This document shows positions 15,664 through 21,023 of a stretch of 21,023 nucleotides of DNA, piece after piece. How positions within the stretch are numbered: the stretch's first letter is position 1; each line of letters begins with the position of its first letter. Location: the NCBI GenBank assembly GCA_031277075.1, contig JAISLV010000016.1:1-21023 (forward strand), in the 5' to 3' direction. The stretch is from Endomicrobium sp. (GTDB lineage: Bacteria; Elusimicrobiota; Endomicrobiia; Endomicrobiales; Endomicrobiaceae). Both the position numbers and the translations under genes were made by a program. The notes beneath the pieces are model-generated. The model was not told where the DNA came from and did not search any database. It saw only the letters and a list, made by a program, of their open reading frames with translations.

Positions 15664-15724
15664 AAACGCCTAAAAACTCATTGCTTTTTATTTGTATTTG
15701 CGCAAAAATATGGTTAAGGCGTTT
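15664..15724. promoter_or_regulatory. Inverted repeat and central palindrome upstream of the autotransporter gene
   Basis: Perfect 8-base inverted arms AAACGCCT (15664-15671) and AGGCGTTT (15717-15724) are separated by 45 bases, and the interval contains the 10-base palindrome TTTGCGCAAA (15697-15706). They lie 33-93 bases before the ATG, in the expected promoter zone. No clear -35/-10 pair could be assigned. Candidate operators or a long hairpin; inference only. Confidence 0.35.
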
Positions 15725-15756
15725 AAATTAAATAAATTATTTAGAGAGGATGAAAA

Positions 15757-18700
15757 ATGAAAAAGGTAATTTTTTCATTATTATTTATTTTGCCTGCGTT
15801 TATTATTTTGCCTAATGCTCAGGCAATAAATGTCTCAAGCGCGTCTTATTTTGAGGGATTATACAAAGAGGGAGGTCTGCGCGATATTTCACTAGTTAAT
15901 GATATTTTATTTGACAGCGCCCCTTTAGGTTATGCAGGAGACGGTTTAGCTATGACTGTAGATTTAAACGATTTGACGCTGTCATTTTTAAATAATACTT
16001 TCGGGAAGATGATTTTAGAAAATAATCAAAAAATAGCTTTTGATAATGGGACAATAATATTTGCAAGCAATACGGTAAGCGGCGACGGCGGGGCGGTTAT
16101 CAACAACTCGTCGGTAATAAATTTTGCAAACAGCCGAGTAAATTTCACAAGCAACAGCGCAAGCGGCAACGGCGGGGCAATTTATGATACAAGAGCGGAA
16201 GTAAATTTTACAAGCGCGAGCGTCCATTTCACAAGCAACAGCGCAAAGACCGGCGGCGCAATTGCCAATTATAGCAATTCAAGTATGAGTTTTACGGACA
16301 GCGTGATAAATTTCACAGGCAACATTGCCATGACAACTGTTATAAGCGTTTTCTCAGCGCCAAATTTTACAAACGGGAGCGTGAAGGTCTCATTTGAAGG
16401 CGCAAGCAATGTTGGCGGCGCGATATATAATGATTCCAATTCAACAATAAATTTTATAGACAGCAAAGTAAATTTTACGGCTAACATTGCAGTAAGTTCG
16501 GGCGGAGCTATTTTCAATTATACAGGGGCAAAAGTAAATTTTACAAGCGCAAGCGCAAATTTCGCAGGAAACAGCGCGCATTCCGGCGGCGCAATTGCCA
16601 ACTATGACAGTTCAAATATGAATTTTACGGGCAGCGCGATAAATTTCACAGGCAACAGCGCAAATAATTTAGGCGGAGCTATTATCAATAATATAGAGGC
16701 GGAAGTAAATTTTACAAGCGTAAGTGTGAATTTCACAGGCAACAGCGCAGATATTGGCGGCGCAATTGCCAATTGTAGCGGTTCAGCTACAATAGCTTCA
16801 ACTACAACGTTTGTAGACAGCCAAGTAAATTTCACAAGCAACAGCGCAATCGACAGAGGCGGAGGAATTTTCAACAGCTGGTCGGTAATAAATTTCGCAA
16901 ACAGCCAAGTAAATTTCACAGGCAACAGCGCAATCGACAGCGGCGGGGCGATTATCAATGATGTAAGGGCGGAAGTAAATTTTACAAGCGTAAGCGTGAA
17001 TTTCATAGGCAACAGCGCAAGCGTCAGCGGCGCAATTGCCAACTATGACAGTTCAAATATGAGTTTTACCGACAGCGCGATAAATTTCACAGGCAACAGC
17101 GCAACTTTGCGCGGAGGGGCGATTTCAGGCGATCGCTCAACGGCAAATTTTACAAACGGGAGCGTGAATTTCACAGGCAACAACGCAGGCAATGTCGGCG
17201 GCGCAATATATAATGGTTTCAATTCAACAATAAATTTTATAGACAGCGAAGTAAATTTTACGGGCAACATTGCAGTAAGTTCGGGCGGGGCTATATACGC
17301 TTCAAGCAGCAGCGCTATAACGTTTAAAGCGTCAAGCAAAGATATTACGCTGACGTTTAAAGACAATATGGCGGGCGCAATATCAAACGATATTTATGCA
17401 GAAAGCGGCAGCTCTATAAATTTTGATGCGAAACGCAATATAATATTTGATAACGGAATAAAGATAGCCGGCGCGGGCAAAATAAACAAAATTGGCAATG
17501 GCAAATTAATATTTGGAAAAGACAGCGAAGTATTTAGCGAGCTTTTTATAATAGACGAAGGCGCATTGGTATTATCTGACGGAGTAAATCTGAGAGCGAA
17601 AGATATAAGGGGAATCGGCGCGATTGACATGCAAAACGAAAGCGCAAACATAGTGGAAACGGACAGATATGAAATCCTAAATTTAAAGATAGACATATTT
17701 AAAGACGGCAGAAACGACAAGGTAATAGCGGATGAAGCGATACTTGGCGGAAACTTAGACATAAAAGCGAGACTAGGCAAATACGACAATAGGGAATACG
17801 ATGTAGTAATAGGAGGGACAAAAAAGATATTTGGGATATTTTCAAGCACAAGCAGCAATAACAGCGGGCTGACATACACGCTAATTAAAGATACTGAAAA
17901 CAACATAGTAAAACTGATAGTGAACGGAATATATTCCAGCGACTTTTGGAAGTTAGACGGGTTGACGTATAATCAAAGCGAAACTGCAAGAACGTTTTAC
18001 TCTTTGCCATTAGACGATAACATAAGCGACGAACTCAATGAGTTTATAATGCAATATTCGGACAAAAATATAAAAACAGTGGAAGAGCAAAGAGAGATGT
18101 TAAGGAAAACGTCGGGATATTTCTTATCAAACGTAATAAGGAACGCTGCGGCTGACAGTCCAAACAATGAGATATACGATAAAATAAGAAATCACGATGA
18201 AGAAGAATACGTAAACAGCGGAATATGGGCGCAGGTAAAAAGCGGACGGGAAACATTTAAAGGGGACGAGAATTCAATAGGCGATTACAAAGACGTTTCG
18301 CTGGGAGCTATGTTTGGTTTTGACAAATATGTTGAAGAGAAATCTTTGATGTGGGGCGTATACGGGCGATTTAGCGGGGAAAACATAGAACAGGAAGAAA
18401 ATAAAGCAAGCGGACAGAAAAACGGGATAGGGGTATACGGCGGATACTTAAAAGAAAAATATGAAATAAAAGCGATGCTTTTAGGGAGTTATGACATATT
18501 TAACACGGAAAGATACGTATTAGGAAAAACGGCGAAAGCAGATATTAGCGCAATTACGGTAAGCGCAGACATAGAAGGAGCGTTAAAGTATAAAATAAAC
18601 GATGAAATTAAATTCAGACCATATACGGCAATAGAGGCAGAAAACACTAGTTATGGCGGGTTTAAAGAAAGCGGAGCGGGGATATTAGATTTAGAAGTAA

Positions 18701-20244
18701 GCGGCGGGAATTATTTGAGGAGCGCGGCAAGGCTTGGAGCTGGGATAGAATATGAAAAGGAAAGTTTTATCGTATATGCAAAAGCGGAAGGAAAGTATTT
18801 ATTTAGCGGAACAGCGCCCGAGATAGAGAGCGTATTTAAGGATACGAAAAAAAAGTTTAATAACAGGGGAGCAAAAGAAGGAGCGCTAGAGATAGGAATA
18901 GGAGCGGGTATAGAAGTGAAGATAACGGAAAATTGGAAAGGTTATGCAAACGCCAACTATTATGGAGCTGACAGATATGAAAACATATACGGAAATATTG
19001 GGGCAAGATATATCTTTGGCAAAAAAATAAAAAGCTCGGAAGACGATGAAGATATAATAGTAAAAGCATTAGGAGAAAAAGATATACTAGAAGTATGGGA
19101 AACGCAAGGAGACAGCGATGGGACAGTAGAGGTAAGAAAAGAGATAATGGAAAGTTTATCGTTTAATGAATCGGATAAAATATATAAAGTGTGTTATGAG
19201 GGCAGAGTATTTGCGTTTAACGATGAAATAAATATGAAAAGGTTTGCAAATGAGTTGAGGAAGAACGGAGCAAAAAAGAAAGAAATACGTATTTCTGAAA
19301 CAAAAATTATAGACGAAAAAATAAATTGCTCAGACTATTTAAAAGAGCTTGGAGATATGTCTGAGGGTATGATGATAGTAAAATACGCAAGAGGGATAAC
19401 GGAAATAAAAGAAATACCCGAAGAGGCAAAAAAAGTAAAGAGAGAATCTATACTAATGAAAATATTAGAAGAAAGCGAAGCGAGCATAATCATAGAAACT
19501 AGGGAAAACCGCAATACCATAGTGATGAGAAAAGAAGCGGGAACAAGGTTAGGGCTTAAAGAAGGCGGGAAAGTATGTTTAGTTAATTACGGGAATAGGA
19601 TATTTGTATTTAAAGACGAGGAAGGAGCGGAAAGCTTTATAGAGAAGTTAAATAAAGCGGGAGCAAAAGTTGGAAAAGAAAATATAAGAGAGCTGGAAGG
19701 CGTATATGTAAACGACGGCGAAGTAGAGATAAATAAAGAAGATATAAGGGAGTTAAAAGATTTAAGCAAAGGAATAATAATAACGGAATATAAAAACGAC
19801 ATAAAAGAGATAAAGTCTGCGGCAGAAGAAGAAAATAGGAAACAAGGCGAAAAAATAACCGAGAAAAAGCTGGAACAGGCGCAAGAAAGAAGGGAAAAAC
19901 CTATTATAAAATCGTATAGATTAAACATAGCAAATTTTAGAACAAACGAATATGACCTTACGAAAGAAGCGCAAGAAACAATAAAAAGTCAGGCAAAAGA
20001 AATAAGGGAATACGATTATAAAAAGATAACGATAGAAGGGCATACCGATTCAACTGGGACGGACGAAATAAATATAAAGCTCTCTCGCAATAGAGCCGAA
20101 GTAGTGTATAAAGAATTTTTGTTAAACGGGATACCCGTTGAAAAGATAGGTTTTATAGGATTTGCCGCAACTATACCGATAGATACAAACAAAACGAAAG
20201 AAGGGCGCGCGGCAAACAGAAGAACGGAAATATTTGTAGAATGA
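15757..20244 (+). CDS. Giant Pmp-like autotransporter with a C-terminal OmpA-like peptidoglycan anchor
   Basis: A 1495-residue exported adhesin-like protein. The signal peptide ends after A23 (NAQA). Residues about 94-530 hold about 14 repeats of the chlamydial Pmp type, FTGNSA-type (FxxN) followed by GGAI. A single passenger-associated repeat is near 571-605 (KINKIGNGKLIFG), and a pre-barrel segment runs to about 730. A beta-barrel runs from about 820 (SGIWAQVKSG) to F1087-G1088 (GARYIFG). Unusually, 407 residues follow: a duplicated ~130-residue module (about 1103-1228 and 1234-1358), then an OmpA-like domain (about 1384-1495). That domain has GHTD, N1439, L1442-S1443 and R1446-A1447, plus a terminal NRRTEIFVE. 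D1431 and R1446 match the pair that holds diaminopimelate. I infer passenger outside, barrel in the outer membrane, tail bound to the cell wall. GAGAGGA precedes the ATG by seven bases. The gene stands alone. Confidence 0.9.
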   Translation: MKKVIFSLLFILPAFIILPNAQAINVSSASYFEGLYKEGGLRDISLVNDILFDSAPLGYAGDGLAMTVDLNDLTLSFLNNTFGKMILENNQKIAFDNGTIIFASNTVSGDGGAVINNSSVINFANSRVNFTSNSASGNGGAIYDTRAEVNFTSASVHFTSNSAKTGGAIANYSNSSMSFTDSVINFTGNIAMTTVISVFSAPNFTNGSVKVSFEGASNVGGAIYNDSNSTINFIDSKVNFTANIAVSSGGAIFNYTGAKVNFTSASANFAGNSAHSGGAIANYDSSNMNFTGSAINFTGNSANNLGGAIINNIEAEVNFTSVSVNFTGNSADIGGAIANCSGSATIASTTTFVDSQVNFTSNSAIDRGGGIFNSWSVINFANSQVNFTGNSAIDSGGAIINDVRAEVNFTSVSVNFIGNSASVSGAIANYDSSNMSFTDSAINFTGNSATLRGGAISGDRSTANFTNGSVNFTGNNAGNVGGAIYNGFNSTINFIDSEVNFTGNIAVSSGGAIYASSSSAITFKASSKDITLTFKDNMAGAISNDIYAESGSSINFDAKRNIIFDNGIKIAGAGKINKIGNGKLIFGKDSEVFSELFIIDEGALVLSDGVNLRAKDIRGIGAIDMQNESANIVETDRYEILNLKIDIFKDGRNDKVIADEAILGGNLDIKARLGKYDNREYDVVIGGTKKIFGIFSSTSSNNSGLTYTLIKDTENNIVKLIVNGIYSSDFWKLDGLTYNQSETARTFYSLPLDDNISDELNEFIMQYSDKNIKTVEEQREMLRKTSGYFLSNVIRNAAADSPNNEIYDKIRNHDEEEYVNSGIWAQVKSGRETFKGDENSIGDYKDVSLGAMFGFDKYVEEKSLMWGVYGRFSGENIEQEENKASGQKNGIGVYGGYLKEKYEIKAMLLGSYDIFNTERYVLGKTAKADISAITVSADIEGALKYKINDEIKFRPYTAIEAENTSYGGFKESGAGILDLEVSGGNYLRSAARLGAGIEYEKESFIVYAKAEGKYLFSGTAPEIESVFKDTKKKFNNRGAKEGALEIGIGAGIEVKITENWKGYANANYYGADRYENIYGNIGARYIFGKKIKSSEDDEDIIVKALGEKDILEVWETQGDSDGTVEVRKEIMESLSFNESDKIYKVCYEGRVFAFNDEINMKRFANELRKNGAKKKEIRISETKIIDEKINCSDYLKELGDMSEGMMIVKYARGITEIKEIPEEAKKVKRESILMKILEESEASIIIETRENRNTIVMRKEAGTRLGLKEGGKVCLVNYGNRIFVFKDEEGAESFIEKLNKAGAKVGKENIRELEGVYVNDGEVEINKEDIRELKDLSKGIIITEYKNDIKEIKSAAEEENRKQGEKITEKKLEQAQERREKPIIKSYRLNIANFRTNEYDLTKEAQETIKSQAKEIREYDYKKITIEGHTDSTGTDEINIKLSRNRAEVVYKEFLLNGIPVEKIGFIGFAATIPIDTNKTKEGRAANRRTEIFVE
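16040..17330 (+). repeat. Pmp-type passenger repeats with an internal segmental duplication
   Basis: About 14 units follow the FxxN ... GGAI pattern; a few are degenerate (SGAI at 17026, and TTVISV replacing GGAI near 16330). Beyond single units, a block of about 290 bases recurs: 16240-16535 is closely matched at the DNA level by about 17015-17315, offset about 774-780 bases (260 residues). The matched blocks share the NSTINFIDS and GNIAVSSGGAI / ANIAVSSGGAI segments. This points to duplication inside the gene. Confidence 0.85.
19063..19830 (+). repeat. Duplicated ~130-residue periplasmic module in the autotransporter tail
   Basis: Module A is residues 1103-1228 and module B 1234-1358, offset by 131-135 residues. 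Matching points in order are ILEVWET / IIIET, VRKE / MRKE, GRVFAFNDE / NRIFVFKDE, NGAK / AGAK, and MSEGMMIVKY / LSKGIIITEY with ITEIKE / IKEIKS. The pattern suggests an alpha/beta fold. No known domain is recognised. Confidence 0.75.
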
Positions 20245-20287
20245 CCTAGCGGTTTTTTAAAGACGCCGATTATCCGCAGAAGCAAAA

Positions 20288-20322
20288 AAATCCCCGATAC
20301 CATAAATATCGGGGATTTTTTA
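20288..20322 (+). terminator. Rho-independent terminator after the autotransporter gene
   Basis: A perfect 12-bp stem (AAATCCCCGATA 20288-20299 with TATCGGGGATTT 20307-20318) has a 7-base loop and a further run of T on the + strand. It lies 44 bases past the autotransporter stop codon. Confidence 0.88.
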
Positions 20323-20380
20323 TTTATACTTACGCGTCAATTAAAAATTGTCCGCTAACTCTTCCATATACGCCTTAGAG

Positions 20381-20561
20381 TGCAGACAGGCAGGATATAT
20401 TGGGTGTCTTGCAAACCTATAATGTTCGTAATTGCCTCAAATTTTACGGCAGTTCAAAGAAGAAAATGAAGGGCGTCCTAAGAGCAAGGACGGACAAATT
20501 TTCTGATGCCCAAATGCCGCAGAGACAATGTCTCAAGGCGCAAGGCAAAGACGGGCATTAG
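20381..20561 (+). ncRNA. Candidate structured non-coding RNA
   Basis: Five stems fit into about 180 bases. They are TGCAGACA (20381-20388) with TGTC-t-TGCA (20405-20413, one bulge); TGCC 20433-20436 with GGCA 20448-20451; CGTCCT 20474-20479 with AGGACG 20487-20492; and a 9-bp closing stem CTGATGCCC 20503-20511 with GGGCATTAG 20553-20561. The closing stem encloses GAGAC-aat-GTCTC (20522-20534), itself flanked by GCC 20516-20518 and GGC 20537-20539. The one G-T pair favours the + strand. No known RNA family is recognised and no terminator follows, so it could be a leader of the Fic-type gene or an unrelated conserved element. Confidence 0.4.
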
Positions 20562-20578
20562 GGTTTTTAGAGACCCCC

Positions 20579-20663
20579 ATTGGCAATGTATGTTGGACTT
20601 TGCGGCAATTTTAAGGTAAAATAGCGGCAATATAGCGGCAAATTAGCGGCAACGTTGCGGAGG
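20579..20663 (+). repeat. 11-bp phased AGCGGCAA repeats before the Fic-type gene
   Basis: AGCGGCAA occurs at 20623, 20634 and 20645, exactly 11 bases apart. Related octamers fall on the same phase at 20579 (ATTGGCAA), 20601 (TGCGGCAA) and 20656 (TGCGGAGG). The last unit contains the ribosome-binding site GGAGG of the following gene. One unit per helical turn suggests a binding array on one face of the DNA. Confidence 0.6.
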
Positions 20664-20667
20664 GCAA

Positions 20668-21023
20668 ATGTCATATAAACCCACTTTTATCATAACGCCT
20701 AAGATAATAAACGCTCTTATGAAGATAGAGTCGCTTAAGGAAAGCATAAAGAACTTACCTATCACTCCCGGCGTTATGAAAACGCTTCGAGAAACTGCCC
20801 GCCTGCAATCAACGCATTATTCTACGAAAATTGAAGGCAACAGACTTACGCAAAAAGAGGTGGAGCAGGTCATCAAAAATAAAGAAAGTTTCGCAGGCAG
20901 GAAACGCGATGAGCTTGAAATAAAGGGTTATTTCCTTGCTTTAGAATGGTTGGAAAACAACATCGCAGAACCTTTAACTGAAACTACAATCAAAACAATT
21001 CATGCTTTTGTTGATGGCGGCGG
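20668..21023 (+). CDS. Fic family protein, N-terminal part (3' truncated by window)
   Basis: The frame runs from ATG 20668 to the right edge with 118 codons and no stop. GGAGG lies four bases before the ATG. Residues S52-T-K-I-E56-G57-N58 match the Fic inhibitory-helix motif (S/T)xxxE(G/N), in the context STHYSTKIEGNRLTQKEV, which is typical of Fic proteins with an N-terminal regulatory helix and a Fic_N-like helical domain. Fic enzymes transfer AMP or other nucleotide groups to target proteins, and the E in this motif blocks productive ATP binding. The catalytic HxFxxGNGR loop lies beyond the window, so activity cannot be judged. It follows a terminator and a large non-coding stretch, so it is an independent unit, possibly acquired. 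Confidence 0.82.
   Translation, partial: MSYKPTFIITPKIINALMKIESLKESIKNLPITPGVMKTLRETARLQSTHYSTKIEGNRLTQKEVEQVIKNKESFAGRKRDELEIKGYFLALEWLENNIAEPLTETTIKTIHAFVDGG

Noticed and set aside
15627..15756. tmRNA (ssrA) next to smpB
   Set aside because: No tmRNA-like ends, T-loop or CCA-proximal sequence were seen in this gap or elsewhere in the window.
16015..17366. Several minus-strand frames with repeated PPLxxALLPVKFT-like segments
   Set aside because: They are the complement of the Pmp-type repeats; the periodicity comes from the real gene on the + strand.

Overview
The window looks like chromosomal DNA of a Gram-negative, low-GC bacterium. It encodes a porin-like barrel, an autotransporter, an OmpA-like peptidoglycan anchor and a lipoprotein, so there is an outer membrane. 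The small-genome style, short gaps, LA_2272-type surface-repeat protein and Pmp-like autotransporter would fit Elusimicrobiota (Endomicrobium-like), but that placement is a guess from protein style. No tRNA, rRNA, transposase or CRISPR array was seen.

Left part (1-4374, + strand): the end of a Bax inhibitor-1/YccA-type membrane protein, the GTPase EngB, a secreted surface-repeat protein followed by a membrane-anchored TPR-like protein, exonuclease III, and an overlapping DUF1254/DUF1214 lipoprotein. A 16-bp perfect hairpin (4427-4464) lies between this block and the convergent minus-strand genes.

Middle part (4513-12317, - strand): an outer-membrane barrel; bioB followed by a short-chain dehydrogenase, with a BirA-type biotin operator upstream of bioB (7869-7900); a tightly overlapping trio of an EFR1-type flavodoxin/ferredoxin, a SemiSWEET sugar transporter and a secreted coiled-coil protein; and the tRNA-modification gene mnmG. 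A 517-base gap (10010-10526) holds three tandem copies of a palindromic element of about 150 bp.

Right part (12591-15626, + strand): a housekeeping run of ychF, a GNAT acetyltransferase, a TerC-family membrane protein and smpB. ychF and mnmG diverge from recognisable sigma70-type promoters.

The outstanding gene is at 15757-20244 (1495 aa). It has a signal peptide, about 14 chlamydial-Pmp-like FxxN/GGAI repeats, an autotransporter beta-barrel ending near residue 1088, and then a 407-residue extension. That extension carries a duplicated module of about 130 residues and an intact OmpA-like peptidoglycan-binding domain. A surface passenger and a cell-wall anchor on one polypeptide is not the standard autotransporter layout. 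After its terminator comes a non-coding stretch with nested stems (20381-20561) and an 11-bp phased repeat (20579-20663). That repeat runs into the ribosome-binding site of a Fic-family gene cut by the right edge.
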